From Lentibacillus sediminis (GTDB lineage Bacteria > Bacillota > Bacilli > Bacillales > Amphibacillaceae), in the NCBI RefSeq assembly GCF_002763455.1, contig NZ_NIXK01000006.1, positions 225,848 to 289,847 on the forward strand: a DNA stretch of 64,000 bases. Direction: 5' to 3'. Positions 17,305-26,610 of the stretch are shown in pieces. How positions within the stretch are numbered: position 1 is the first letter of the stretch; every line of letters begins with the position of its first letter. The notes under the pieces are model-generated. The model was given only the letters and a program-made list of their open reading frames with translations, did no database searches and was not told the origin of the DNA. The position numbers and the translations under genes were made by a program.

Positions 17305-18198
17305 CTAGCCTTCCTTTCCATTTGGGTTAAGCAGGTTTAATTCCTGGCGTGCCTCCGCCGGTGTCATGATATCTGACCCAAGGCTGTGCACGATACCTGC
17401 TGCTTTATCAACGAGCTGTTCATTTGTCGCCGGCTGCCCTTTTTTCAAATAAAGGTTATCTTCCAAGCCTACACGGATGTTGCCGCCTTGAAGAAGAGAT
17501 TCAGCCACGATCGGCATCTGCATTCGGCCGATTCCGAAAGCTGCCCATCTGCCGTTTTCCGGAATGCGGCTTTTCATATAGGACAACGTTTCAGCATCTG
17601 CTGCCGCTCCCCAAGGGATACCAAGGCAGAACTGGAACAGCGGGTCACCATCAATCAGACCTTCTTCAACCAATTGATTGGCAAAACGAATATGCCCTGT
17701 GTCGAAACATTCCAGCTCAGGCTTCACACCGCTTTCCTGCACAAGTTTGGCTTGCCTGCGCAGCCAATCAGTTGGACTGACATAAAGCATATTGCCAAAG
17801 TTAGTGCTTCCGCAATCAAGTGTACACATTTCCGGCAACAGCTTCCCGACCGGCTCATGACGTTGTTCAGGTGTTTGCATGTCGGTTCCTTCACCGCCCC
17901 GTGTCGGGTCATCATCACTTGGCACCCAGTCACCGCCGCCGCCTGACGTGATATTGATAATCACATCTGTTTCAGACTCGCGGATACGCTCCACAACCTC
18001 CTGAAACAAATTGACGTCATGACTCAGCCTGCCTGTTTCCGGATCACGCACATGAATGTGGGCGATTGTCGCACCAGCTTTGGCCGCTTTGATCGCTGAA
18101 TCTGCAATCTCTTTAGGGGTTACCGGGACGTTCGGATTTTTGCCTGTTGTGTCACCTGCTCCTGTTAGGGCACATGACATAATCACTTTTTTATTCAT
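17305..18198 (-). CDS. Beta-keto acid cleavage enzyme (BKACE, DUF849), 3-dehydrocarnitine-type
   Basis: 297 aa. Starts MNKKVIMSCALTGAGDTTGK; metal ligands lie in AHIHVRDPETGR (His-x-His near residue 48) and the substrate region in ELECFDTGHI. BKACE enzymes condense a beta-keto acid with acetyl-CoA, giving a CoA ester plus acetoacetate. With the adjacent carnitine dehydrogenase the expected substrate is 3-dehydrocarnitine, giving betainyl-CoA. GAGGAGGAG precedes the ATG. Confidence 0.87.
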   Translation of the reverse strand: MNKKVIMSCALTGAGDTTGKNPNVPVTPKEIADSAIKAAKAGATIAHIHVRDPETGRLSHDVNLFQEVVERIRESETDVIINITSGGGGDWVPSDDDPTRGGEGTDMQTPEQRHEPVGKLLPEMCTLDCGSTNFGNMLYVSPTDWLRRQAKLVQESGVKPELECFDTGHIRFANQLVEEGLIDGDPLFQFCLGIPWGAAADAETLSYMKSRIPENGRWAAFGIGRMQMPIVAESLLQGGNIRVGLEDNLYLKKGQPATNEQLVDKAAGIVHSLGSDIMTPAEARQELNLLNPNGKEG

Positions 18199-18272
18199 GC
18201 TATCTCCTCCTCATTCGATTTTCATCAGCTATTTTAATGACGTTTTTCATACCGAAACCGGCTGAATAGATG

Positions 18273-18803
18273 TTATTTCTTAGGCACATGCTTGAAAATT
18301 TCGCCGCTCTCAAAAAAATCGTTTACCCGGCGGATCCAGTCATAGTATTCGCTCCACTCGTGGAGTTCAGCCAGCAGTTCATTAATAGTCTGTTCATTTT
18401 CTTTCGTCAAATCCTGCTGCTGCAGTTCATCGATTTGTTTCTTTACCCGCTCTTCAAAATTTCGGCTGCGATTGATCGCCCGCTTCCATGTGGATGTAAA
18501 CAGCGAGATAAATGTCTGGTAATAATCTCCTTCAACCTGGTACAAGTCTTTCCTGATACCTTTTTTAAAGACACGTTCAGCAATATTCATATCAATCATT
18601 TCACGGACAATCTGGCTCATTCGTGTTTTGCTCATTCCTGTTTCAGCTGCCAGTTCATCCAGTGTCATGGGCTCCCTGTTCATGTAAATGATCCCAAGTA
18701 CACGCCCTACGCTTGTTGGCGCACCAAAGGCATTCATATTATCTGTGATTTTTTCAACAAATTGCGTTTCGACATCTTCAATTTTTTCATTTCGATTTGC
18801 CAT
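18273..18803 (-). CDS. GbsR/MarR-type transcriptional regulator
   Basis: 176 aa from the ATG at 18803 (AAAGGGTGAT upstream). Winged-helix DNA-binding region MTLDELAAETGMSKTRMSQI near residues 45-65 and a helical C-terminal part. GbsR family members sense choline or other osmolytes and repress betaine-synthesis and uptake genes. It lies between the importer operon and the catabolic genes, all on the same strand, so it probably controls one or both in response to carnitine or betaine. Confidence 0.82.
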   Translation of the reverse strand: MANRNEKIEDVETQFVEKITDNMNAFGAPTSVGRVLGIIYMNREPMTLDELAAETGMSKTRMSQIVREMIDMNIAERVFKKGIRKDLYQVEGDYYQTFISLFTSTWKRAINRSRNFEERVKKQIDELQQQDLTKENEQTINELLAELHEWSEYYDWIRRVNDFFESGEIFKHVPKK

Positions 18804-18887
18804 GTCTATCACCCTTTTTTGGCATGTTAAGATCAACTTACCACAATGTCATCAATCTAACCATGATCAGCTTCAAAAAATGAGTGA

Positions 18888-19535
18888 TCAGGATGCCTTG
18901 CCTGGCTGCAGTCTGCGTTCAATCCAGCCCATGACCAGATCGGCAATAATCGCCATTAAAGCTGTCGGGATGGCACCTGCCAAAATAATAGCTGTCCCAT
19001 CGGTTGCATTGGTTCCGGTCACGATAATAGCACCAAGCCCGCCAGCACCAATAAAAGCGCCGATGGCTACAATGCCAATGCCGATAACAAGTGCTGTCCG
19101 GAGCCCTGCCATAATCACACTGACAGAAAGCGGCAGCTCGACCATACGCAGCAGCTGAAATTTAGTCATTCCGGAAGCATGTCCCGCCTCAATGACCGTC
19201 TTATCCACATTTTTCATGCCTACATACGTGTTTTGTGTAATCGGCAAAATCGAATAGAGCATAAGTGTCACAATAACCGTGTTCGCTCCAAGACCCATGA
19301 CAATCATGATGACAGCCATGGCACCTAATGCCGGAATGGTTTGAATGATACTTCCCGCAGCAAGAACCCAGCTGCTAAGTTTACCGTATTTGGCGATCAG
19401 GATTCCGAGTGGGATCGATATAATTGCCGCAAATAAGACACCATAGGCTGCCATCAGAAAATGTCTGAAAAATTCTGTCCAGATATAGCCGCTATTCACA
19501 CTGACATAATTAACAAATTCCTGTATGGTTTCCAT
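18888..19535 (-). CDS. opuCD: Compatible-solute ABC importer permease OpuCD
   Basis: 215 aa from the ATG at 19535 with GAGGGAGGG upstream. Binding-protein-dependent transport permease with about five membrane segments and the EAA-type loop EAGHASGMTKFQLLRMVELP. Last gene of the opuC operon (CA-CB-CC-CD order as in B. subtilis). Its start touches the opuCC stop. Confidence 0.88.
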   Translation of the reverse strand: METIQEFVNYVSVNSGYIWTEFFRHFLMAAYGVLFAAIISIPLGILIAKYGKLSSWVLAAGSIIQTIPALGAMAVIMIVMGLGANTVIVTLMLYSILPITQNTYVGMKNVDKTVIEAGHASGMTKFQLLRMVELPLSVSVIMAGLRTALVIGIGIVAIGAFIGAGGLGAIIVTGTNATDGTAIILAGAIPTALMAIIADLVMGWIERRLQPGKAS

Positions 19536-19536
19536 A

Positions 19537-20466
19537 TCAATTCCCTCCCTCGGTTTTCTCAAAGTAATTATTCGCCTTCAGGAATTGTTCGGCAACTTTT
19601 CGCGGGTTGATTAATTCAACGTCTGCCATGTAATTCAACTCCTGCATTTGCTCTGTGGAAATCTGGTTATGGAGACGTTTCGTGATCTCTTTAATTTCCG
19701 GATATTTTTTCAAAACTTCATTGTTAATGACCGGTGATGCGTCATATGGCGGGAAGAATTGCTTATCATCTTCCAGCACTTTCAAATCAAATTCTTTAAT
19801 CCGTCCGTCTGTCGAATAAGCCAGGACAACATCCATATTACCGGTTGCTGCCGCCTGGTAGACGAGACCAAGGTTCATCGGAAAAACTTCGCCAAAATCG
19901 AAATACGTCTCCTGGAATGCCTCATAACCGTCGCCTTCCCGATTGATCCAGGCATTATTAACGCCGAAGTGAAGTTCATCAGCGAAAGGCTCCAGATCTG
20001 ATATTGTTTCAATATTATTCTCTTCAGCAAATTCCTGCGTTACAGCAAGAGAATAACTGTTCTCAAATCCGTACGTTTCCGCCCATGTTTGATTAAACCG
20101 CTCCTGAAATTCGTGTTTCACCGTTTCCAGTGCTTCATCCGGATCCTTAATCGGCTCCATATTAAGGGCACCGGCAATATCTGTTCCGGTATAACGGGTG
20201 CTTGATATGCCAATATCCCCCCGCAGCATTCCTTGATGCTGGACAATTGATGAGCCAAGTTTTGTCACAAGTTCGGTTTCTGCATCTGTTTCCCGTTCAA
20301 TCAAGATGGACAGCATCTGTGCGATGATTTCCGATTCTGATTGTGTGAGCGAGCCGATTTTAATCGTATCGTTTGATGTGCCCGCAAGTCCCGGCAATGA
20401 ACAACCGGTAAGCATCACAAAAAGGAGCAATACCATACTATATTTATATACCGTTTTTTTCACCAT
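19537..20466 (-). CDS. opuCC: Compatible-solute binding lipoprotein OpuCC
   Basis: 309 aa from the ATG at 20466 (GGAGGTG upstream). Lipoprotein signal ending VMLTGCS (lipobox LTGC), followed by an OpuAC-type substrate-binding domain starting DTIKIGSLTQSESEIIAQM. It captures quaternary amines such as carnitine and glycine betaine outside the cell. Cage residues cannot be assigned with certainty from sequence alone. Confidence 0.88.
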   Translation of the reverse strand: MVKKTVYKYSMVLLLFVMLTGCSLPGLAGTSNDTIKIGSLTQSESEIIAQMLSILIERETDAETELVTKLGSSIVQHQGMLRGDIGISSTRYTGTDIAGALNMEPIKDPDEALETVKHEFQERFNQTWAETYGFENSYSLAVTQEFAEENNIETISDLEPFADELHFGVNNAWINREGDGYEAFQETYFDFGEVFPMNLGLVYQAAATGNMDVVLAYSTDGRIKEFDLKVLEDDKQFFPPYDASPVINNEVLKKYPEIKEITKRLHNQISTEQMQELNYMADVELINPRKVAEQFLKANNYFEKTEGGN

Positions 20467-20482
20467 TTTCACCTCCAACACA

Positions 20483-21124
20483 CTATGTCGCCTCATAGGA
20501 ATCTTTCAATCCATCGGGTGTGAGTTTATTTTCCAGTACTGCAAGCAAACGGTCCGCAATAACAGCCATAATCGTTGCCGGAATCGTTCCAGCCAGGATT
20601 AAGGACGGCTGATACAAATTCAATCCATCAAAAATAAAATCACCAAGACCGCCACCGCCGATGAACGCCGCAAGCGCTGCCCATCCGATCAGGTACACGG
20701 TTGACAGACGGATACCGGCCATAATCACCGGGAGGGACAGTGGCAGTTCCATTTTAATAATTGATTGCCAATTGCTCATGCCCATCCCTTTGCCTGCTTC
20801 AACGACACCTTTGTCCACATCGCGGACCCCAATGTACGTGTTACGTAAAATCGGAAGTAAGGAATAGAAAAACAAAGCCGTAATCGCTGGGAGTTTTCCG
20901 ACACCCATGATCGGGATGAAAAAAGCCAGGATCGCCAGGCTTGGTATAGTTTGTAAAACACCGATAAATGGGATGAATCGACCAGCGAATTTCGGAACCC
21001 TTGACAGCAGGACACCAAGTGGTACTGCAACAGTCACGCCCATCAGAATAGCTGTTAGTGAAATATAAAAGTGCTCCCATGTCTTAAACAAGAGGTCGCT
21101 CCCATGTTCTGCAAAAAATTCCAT
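20483..21124 (-). CDS. opuCB: Compatible-solute ABC importer permease OpuCB
   Basis: 213 aa from the second ATG (21124), because GGAGGTGG abuts an ATG at 21133 too closely. Permease with the EAA loop EAGKGMGMSNWQSIIKMELP. Very similar in layout to OpuCD, with which it should form the membrane channel. Located 16 nt after opuCA. Confidence 0.87.
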   Translation of the reverse strand: MEFFAEHGSDLLFKTWEHFYISLTAILMGVTVAVPLGVLLSRVPKFAGRFIPFIGVLQTIPSLAILAFFIPIMGVGKLPAITALFFYSLLPILRNTYIGVRDVDKGVVEAGKGMGMSNWQSIIKMELPLSLPVIMAGIRLSTVYLIGWAALAAFIGGGGLGDFIFDGLNLYQPSLILAGTIPATIMAVIADRLLAVLENKLTPDGLKDSYEAT

Positions 21125-21140
21125 CAATGTCATCCACCTC

Positions 21141-22298
21141 CTACTCTACTGCGACGGATTCTGTTTCATCCAGTTCCATACCGTCGCCCCAAATCGTGTC
21201 ATAAACCAAATTGGCAAGCGTCGCCCGTGTCACAATGCCTGTCAGTTTTTGCCGCTCATCCACAACAGGCACATAAGTTGCCCCGCGGCGAAGGATTTTA
21301 TGGACCGTGTCACGCAATAAGCTGTTCTGGAAAACGGAAAAAATCTCGCTTTCCAACACGTCTTCAACGTCATTGGCTTTTTTATAGTTCAGATTGATGG
21401 TCTCAATATCAATAAACCCTTTTAAAACATTATCCGAATCAACAACAAGCAGCGAATCAACACGCTTGTCCCGCATTGTGGAAATGGCGGATTTTAATGT
21501 TGTACCGGTTTTTACTGTGACCGGTGAACTGTTCATAATCTGCCCAACGGTTGTCACATCCGGACGTCCTTGAATGAGACGGTCTTTTCCAAGGAACTCT
21601 TCCACAAATTCGTTCGCAGGATTTCGGAGGATTTCCTCGGGAGTATCCGCCTGAACAACTTCCCCATCACGCATGATCACCACGCGATCCGCAAGTTTTA
21701 GTGCCTCATCCATGTCGTGTGTCACAAAGACAATCGTTTTACCAAGCTCTTTTTGCAGTTTTTTAAATTCCTCCTGCAGGGAATCTCTCGTAATTGGGTC
21801 AAGTGCACCAAATGGCTCGTCCATCAAAATCAATGGCGGATTTGCGGCAAGTGCTCGCAGTACACCGATACGCTGCTGTTGTCCCCCGCTTAGTTCATGC
21901 GGATATTTATCAAGATAGTCTTCAGGCAGGTTAACCAGTTTCAGCAGTTCACGCGCCCGTTCATTCTTCTTTTCCTTTGACCAGTTCAGCAATGTGCCGA
22001 CAAGCACGATATTTTCTTTAATCGTCATATGCGGCATTAAGCCAATTTGCTGGATAACATAGCCAATCGACCGGCGCAGTTCAACCGGATCCTGTTCCTG
22101 AATTTTTTTTCCATTAATGAGAATCGATCCTTCCGTAACGCTAATCAGCCGGTTGACCATTTTCATTGTTGTCGTCTTACCACACCCGCTTGGTCCGATA
22201 AAACAAACAAACTCACCTTTTTCTATTTTTAGATTAAGATTTCTGACGGCAGGTTTTCCGCCACCATATCGCTTTGTAACATTATTAAATTCTAACAA
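21141..22298 (-). CDS. opuCA: Compatible-solute ABC importer ATPase OpuCA with CBS pair
   Basis: 385 aa from a TTG at 22298 (GGAGGTG 7 nt upstream). Walker A IGPSGCGKTTTMKM, signature LSGGQQQRIGVLRALA, Walker B PLILMDEPFGALDP. C-terminal tandem CBS domains (about 245-370) and an acidic tail DETESVAVE, features linked to ionic-strength or c-di-AMP control in OpuA/OpuC importers. First gene of the operon. Confidence 0.92.
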   Translation of the reverse strand: MLEFNNVTKRYGGGKPAVRNLNLKIEKGEFVCFIGPSGCGKTTTMKMVNRLISVTEGSILINGKKIQEQDPVELRRSIGYVIQQIGLMPHMTIKENIVLVGTLLNWSKEKKNERARELLKLVNLPEDYLDKYPHELSGGQQQRIGVLRALAANPPLILMDEPFGALDPITRDSLQEEFKKLQKELGKTIVFVTHDMDEALKLADRVVIMRDGEVVQADTPEEILRNPANEFVEEFLGKDRLIQGRPDVTTVGQIMNSSPVTVKTGTTLKSAISTMRDKRVDSLLVVDSDNVLKGFIDIETINLNYKKANDVEDVLESEIFSVFQNSLLRDTVHKILRRGATYVPVVDERQKLTGIVTRATLANLVYDTIWGDGMELDETESVAVE

Positions 22299-22345
22299 TG
22301 CATAACACCTCCATAATTACTTCACGTGCTAAAAACACCTTTTCA

Positions 22346-22373
22346 AGTATAGGGGAATGACTGATTGAAGCAA
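22346..22373 (-). promoter_or_regulatory. SigA-type promoter of the opuC operon
   Basis: TTGCTT and TATACT on the minus strand separated by 16 bp, about 50 nt before the opuCA TTG. A perfect 12-bp palindrome CAATTTAAATTG at 22411-22422 lies upstream and is a candidate regulator site. Confidence 0.65.
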
Positions 22374-22528
22374 ACAAGCATTTAAGTCCATACACTTTTA
22401 AAAATGTGTGCAATTTAAATTGTATAAAGTTCATAAAGAATTTATCGTAAAATATCTCCCGATTGCGTTAAATTTCAACCCTGTCTGACTCTTGAATTCT
22501 GAAATACTGCATGGGCAGATGCCAAAAA

Positions 22529-22553
22529 GACCGGGCAAAAGTACGGCCCGGTC
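22529..22553 (-). terminator. Hairpin terminator in the ackA-opuC spacer
   Basis: GACCGGGC/GCCCGGTC stem with a 9-nt loop; TTTTT follows on the minus strand. Second terminator behind ackA. Confidence 0.65.
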
Positions 22554-22664
22554 CTGTTCTTTCTATCTTCTTCAGAGAAAATCCGATGATCTGCATTCCT
22601 GTCCATGTATACATTTAGAATATTCCGGATATACCTCGAAGAATTCTATAATTTCTTGAAACAC

Positions 22665-22700
22665 GAAAAAACTTGGCCCAGTCAGACAGGCCAAGTTTTT
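22665..22700. terminator. Bidirectional terminator, twin of the one at 15476
   Basis: AAAAAACTTGGCC...GGCCAAGTTTTT. Shares loop bases with the 15476-15511 hairpin, and both precede a copy of the palindromic repeat by about 50 nt. Confidence 0.8.
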
Positions 22701-22745
22701 ATATAATTATTGTAAGTTGTCATTTGATATTAAACACACAAATCA

Positions 22746-22870
22746 GCGGAGGAAATACCCTGAGACTCCTGCGGGAAGAAAAGCCTCGGTGAGACTACGC
22801 AGTGCGTCAGCACAAGGAGGCTCACCAGCTTCCCGCGGAAAGCGAAGGGTATTTCCGGAGCGGGAGGTCG
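22746..22870. repeat. Dispersed palindromic repeat, copy 2
   Basis: Arms GGAAATACCC (22751-22760) and GGGTATTTCC (22847-22856) pair. Inner stems are CTGCGGGAAG/CTTCCCGCGG and GGTGAG/CTCACC. Compared with copy 1 the arm changed from ACAC/GTGT to ACCC/GGGT on both sides, a compensatory change. It ends about 10 nt from the ackA stop. Confidence 0.8.
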
Positions 22871-22880
22871 AGCTACATTA

Positions 22881-24065
22881 TTAAAATGACAACCGCACCG
22901 TATCCCGGGCAATCATAACCTCTTCATTCGTCGGAATCACAATCACCTTCACCGGCGAATGCGGGTAGTTAACAAACTGTTCCTTCCCACGCACATTATT
23001 CAATGCCGGATCCCAGTAAATTCCCATAAACTCCAGTCCATTTAATACTTTTTCTCTAATACCCACACTGTTTTCTCCAACACCTGCCGTGAAAATAATC
23101 GCATCCACACCAGACATTCTCGCTGAATAGGAGCCGATGTATTTGTGGATCCGGCCGGCAAAGACATCCAGTGCCAGCTCAGCCCGCTCATTTTCTTCCG
23201 CCTGCTCTTCAATATCGCGCAAGTCGCTGGAAAAACCGGACAATGCCAGCATGCCGCTCTCTTTATTCAGTACCTGGAGCACTTCATCAGCGGTTTTTCC
23301 GGTTTTTTCCATAATATATGGAATCAATGCCGGATCAATATTCCCGGAGCGTGTGCCCATTGTAACTCCGGCAAGCGGCGTGAAGCCCATGGAGGTGTCC
23401 AGGGATTTGCCGTCCTTGATCGCAGCAATGCTTGCCCCATTCCCTAAATGACAGGAAATCAGGCGCAATTTATTCAATGGCACATCCATTAGCTCAGACG
23501 CTCTCTCCGATACATATTTATGTGAAGTGCCATGGAAGCCATATTTGCGGATGCCATATTCCTCATAATACTCATATGGCAGGCTGTACAGATAAGAAGA
23601 TTCCGGCATTGTCTGATGGAAGGCTGTATCAAACACGGCAACCATTGGCACGTTCGGCAAAATTTCCTGGAACGCGCGGATGCCGGTCAGGTTCGCCGGG
23701 TTATGCAATGGGGCAAGTTCGGATACTTGATCAATTGTCTCGACAACCTCTTCCGTGATTTTTACTGAATCACTGAAATGCTCCCCGCCATGCACCACGC
23801 GATGGCCGACTGCATCAATTTCATCAAAGGAATTGATCACACCGGAAGATTCCAGTTTGCTCAGCAGGAGTTTTACCGCCTTTTCATGGTCGGCGATATC
23901 TTCCACGATTTTATCCTTATCGCCTTCAGTTTCCATTGTAAAGACAGAATCATTCAGCCCGATCCGTTCGATCAATCCTTTTGCTGTTACCGTCTCGTCC
24001 GGCATCTGAATGAGCTGGAATTTCAGTGAGGAACTCCCAGCATTTATTGCTAAAATGTTGCGCAT
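22881..24065 (-). CDS. ackA: Acetate kinase
   Basis: 394 aa. Phosphate-binding N-terminus [26 protein letters not shown], active-site [10 protein letters not shown] and [11 protein letters not shown], and [13 protein letters not shown]. Interconverts acetyl phosphate and acetate with ATP. It follows ytxK by 22 nt, so the two are probably co-transcribed as in B. subtilis. Followed by repeat copy 2 and two terminators. Confidence 0.97.
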   Translation of the reverse strand: MRNILAINAGSSSLKFQLIQMPDETVTAKGLIERIGLNDSVFTMETEGDKDKIVEDIADHEKAVKLLLSKLESSGVINSFDEIDAVGHRVVHGGEHFSDSVKITEEVVETIDQVSELAPLHNPANLTGIRAFQEILPNVPMVAVFDTAFHQTMPESSYLYSLPYEYYEEYGIRKYGFHGTSHKYVSERASELMDVPLNKLRLISCHLGNGASIAAIKDGKSLDTSMGFTPLAGVTMGTRSGNIDPALIPYIMEKTGKTADEVLQVLNKESGMLALSGFSSDLRDIEEQAEENERAELALDVFAGRIHKYIGSYSARMSGVDAIIFTAGVGENSVGIREKVLNGLEFMGIYWDPALNNVRGKEQFVNYPHSPVKVIVIPTNEEVMIARDTVRLSF

Positions 24066-24087
24066 GATGTGTCAACTCCCTAACTTG

Positions 24088-25086
24088 TTAATCATTATGT
24101 TTTGCCTTATAATCGGCAAACCAGCTGTTCATCTGTGCCATGATGTCCTGCATCGCATGGGCATTCTTGAAAGATGGCATCTGGACGAGCAGCGGCTGTT
24201 TTGGCGCACTTGTCGCCTCGCCCTGCTTCTGCAGGATCAGCAGGCTTTTCCTGTTTTTATCCGATTTAAAGGCACTTTCCGGCAGCTGCAGCACACCGAC
24301 AATATGGGCATTTTCCTGCAAATAGCGATGCAGCTTGTCTGACTGGTCACTGTTAAACAGGGATTCGGGGATTACCAGCACTAAGTATCCACCGGCTGCC
24401 GTATAATTCAGACTCTGCTCCAGCAGCAAGTGATGGGCATAAGAATGACCCTCATCTGCTTTTAGCGCAAAATCACTGGCGCGCAGATCGTCCGGGTAAT
24501 AGCCCACCGGCAAATCAGCGACGATCAGGTCGACTGGGTCAAGCAGAAATGGCCGCAGACTGTCCTGATGGAAAAATTCAACCGGCTTCTGCTGCAGATT
24601 GGCATTAAGCACAGCCAGCTTAATCAAGGTCGCATCCACTTCGCCGGCATAAGCCTCTGTCGGCTGCTTCAGCTGCCCCAATACGGTTGTGATCAAATTT
24701 CCCGTTCCGCTGACAGGATCAAATACCCGCAAGCTCTCTTTCCCCTGTGTGAGCTTTTCCGCCAGATATCCAGCCAGCAATGCCACCGTGTCTGGAGTCA
24801 TTAAATGCTGCTGCTGTGTCGATCCCTGCATTCCTTTTAATATAGCTAACTGCACCGCTTTTCGGATATCATCTGTTTTGAGCTCAAAAGAATCGATATC
24901 CTTTAAAGTATTCCCCAGTTTTTGCGATAGAATATCATCTGCTTCTGCGGGCACCTCCCGATGAAATAGCATGTCCATCGTATATGCCAAACTGTCCAGA
25001 TATGGCAGATCTTCATGCTGCTGAATGAGATTCGTCGTCTGATCGAGCCATTCAAACAGCCGCTCCACTTGATTTGCACCTTCCAC
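24088..25086 (-). CDS. ytxK: Class I SAM-dependent methyltransferase (YtxK-like)
   Basis: 332 aa from a GTG (GGAGGGG 4 nt upstream). SAM-binding motif VFDPVSGTGNLITTV near residue 120 and a DLPVGYYPDD segment at the position of the N6-adenine-type NPPY motif. The N-terminal 100 residues are helical. Target unknown; conserved next to ackA in Bacillus. Confidence 0.87.
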   Translation of the reverse strand: MEGANQVERLFEWLDQTTNLIQQHEDLPYLDSLAYTMDMLFHREVPAEADDILSQKLGNTLKDIDSFELKTDDIRKAVQLAILKGMQGSTQQQHLMTPDTVALLAGYLAEKLTQGKESLRVFDPVSGTGNLITTVLGQLKQPTEAYAGEVDATLIKLAVLNANLQQKPVEFFHQDSLRPFLLDPVDLIVADLPVGYYPDDLRASDFALKADEGHSYAHHLLLEQSLNYTAAGGYLVLVIPESLFNSDQSDKLHRYLQENAHIVGVLQLPESAFKSDKNRKSLLILQKQGEATSAPKQPLLVQMPSFKNAHAMQDIMAQMNSWFADYKAKHND

Positions 25087-25193
25087 AATACCCCTCCGTT
25101 CTCCGTCTAAAGCGTCTCTATTGTATCAGATTGGCTTAATGGATGAAAAAATAATGGGTTTCCCTTCCAAATATTGCTTTCCCGACAGCAAAA

Positions 25194-25220
25194 ATCTCCC
25201 CCGTATAAAGACGGGAGAGA
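25194..25220 (-). terminator. Terminator of the ytfI-ytfJ operon
   Basis: CTCTCCCGT...ACGGGGGAG hairpin followed by ATTTTTG on the minus strand, about 140 nt after the ytfJ stop. The remaining 25087-25359 spacer holds no convincing gene. Confidence 0.65.
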
Positions 25221-25359
25221 AATTCCTTATCATCCGGGCATGCTGCTGCTTCTCATGAACGGCATTGCCTTTATGGAACTAATCTATTATGAAGCATTGT
25301 TCTTCGGTCTGTCCACTGATACGAATTTATCGCTGGGACAGCGTTCGATTTCACACCAA

Positions 25360-25896
25360 TTAAATATCATAGTTAGACTGAAATTTAATTTTCTTGGACT
25401 CCTTTGAACCAGAGTTTGATCCCGGGTCCCCCGAACCTGAATCCGAGCCTGAGCCCCCTGAGCCAGAGCCCGAACCAGACCCAGAGCCCTTACCCTGCTG
25501 GGATTGTGCAGAATCTTTTATCATTTGTTCCACTTTTTCAACGACTTGGGGAGCAAATTCCAGCATTTTCTCGTAAATATGGGTATGCTGATCAAGATGC
25601 ACCATTTTAATGCCCTGTTTGCTGATGATCAAAAAGGCGACTGGCGTAATCGAGACACCGCCACCGCTGCCGCCGCCAAATGGCAGGGAACCGCCGCCGC
25701 TTGAATCCCCCTGGCTATCCTTTGCCTGAAATTCACTCCCGCCTGCTGCGAAACCGAATCCGAGCTTGGAAACCGGGATGATCACACAGCCATCTGGAGA
25801 CTCAACCGGGTCCCCGATGATCGTATTGACTTCTACCATGTCTTTCAGGTTTTCCATCGCTGTTGTCATTAACCCTTGAATCGGATGTTCACTCAT
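25360..25896 (-). CDS. ytfJ: Sporulation protein YtfJ (GerW family) with Ser/Gly tail
   Basis: 178 aa. Starts MSEHPIQGLMTTAMENLKDM, then the conserved GDPVESPDGCVIIPVSKLGFG and GGGSGGGVSITPVAFLII of the GerW/YtfJ family, needed in spores for germination in B. subtilis. The last 45 residues are a low-complexity Gly/Ser/Asp stretch and a basic end, longer than I expect for the family. Paired with ytfI in an apparent operon. Confidence 0.87.
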   Translation of the reverse strand: MSEHPIQGLMTTAMENLKDMVEVNTIIGDPVESPDGCVIIPVSKLGFGFAAGGSEFQAKDSQGDSSGGGSLPFGGGSGGGVSITPVAFLIISKQGIKMVHLDQHTHIYEKMLEFAPQVVEKVEQMIKDSAQSQQGKGSGSGSGSGSGGSGSDSGSGDPGSNSGSKESKKIKFQSNYDI

Positions 25897-25960
25897 ACAG
25901 ATCCTCCTTGCTTTTGATACTTTTGCTTTTTCTGTAAGTGTCTAAATCAAATGATGCCTG

Positions 25961-26539
25961 TCACCCGTGTCCCGGCGCTCCGCTGACTGGCTGCTGCAGT
26001 TTGCGTTGGGAGCGTATCATTTTAAGGAATGCGTGTATAGCTTTTCCCAATCGGACAGACACCATACAGTTTAATGAAGAAGCAACATATCGCCTCTGAA
26101 AATCCGGCTCGACCCGAATCACCGGCGTACACTCAAGATTTCCCCTAATTATTCCAAGAATCATGCCCTTTCCTGCCCAAACCGCCCCGGTCACCGTCCC
26201 CGTGCTAGCCGCGTCTCCCGTGCCGCCCTCCGTTTTCCACTCGAGACGATGTATGTATACGATCCGCAGTATAAAATCGGCCATTTTTTTCATCTCCCTT
26301 ACTGTCTGCAGGCCTTGCTTGAGCTTATTCGGTAATTCGGAAAAATCAAGCTGCCAACCTTCCTCTTCCTCCTGCATATCGATTTCCTTTTTCATTAAAT
26401 GGATACCAAGCAAAGAAACAGCAATAAAAAGTTTCTGTTCCCCACCGGTGTATGTATAATCACAGGTAATATACAGACGGGCAAATAATAATAAAATCAC
26501 TGCCGCGGTAAGGATTATGGCGATTATTATCCAAGCCAT
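25961..26539 (-). CDS. ytfI: DUF2953 membrane protein YtfI
   Basis: 192 aa with one N-terminal membrane helix (residues 2-22) and the conserved YTYTGGEQKLFIAVSLLGI start of DUF2953. Lies upstream of ytfJ as in B. subtilis, where it is sporulation-linked. AAAGGGGATG precedes the ATG. Confidence 0.8.
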   Translation of the reverse strand: MAWIIIAIILTAAVILLLFARLYITCDYTYTGGEQKLFIAVSLLGIHLMKKEIDMQEEEEGWQLDFSELPNKLKQGLQTVREMKKMADFILRIVYIHRLEWKTEGGTGDAASTGTVTGAVWAGKGMILGIIRGNLECTPVIRVEPDFQRRYVASSLNCMVSVRLGKAIHAFLKMIRSQRKLQQPVSGAPGHG

Positions 26540-26610
26540 TTTTTCATCCCCTTTTTCTCATAATAAGAAGTATAAAATTTGGGCGCTATTAATATCCTTT
26601 TCAGCTAGGG

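Noticed and set aside
25174..25407. Plus-strand ORF of 77 codons opposite the end of ytfJ.
   Set aside because: Runs through the ytfJ terminator and overlaps the ytfJ 3' end antisense; no ribosome site or family.
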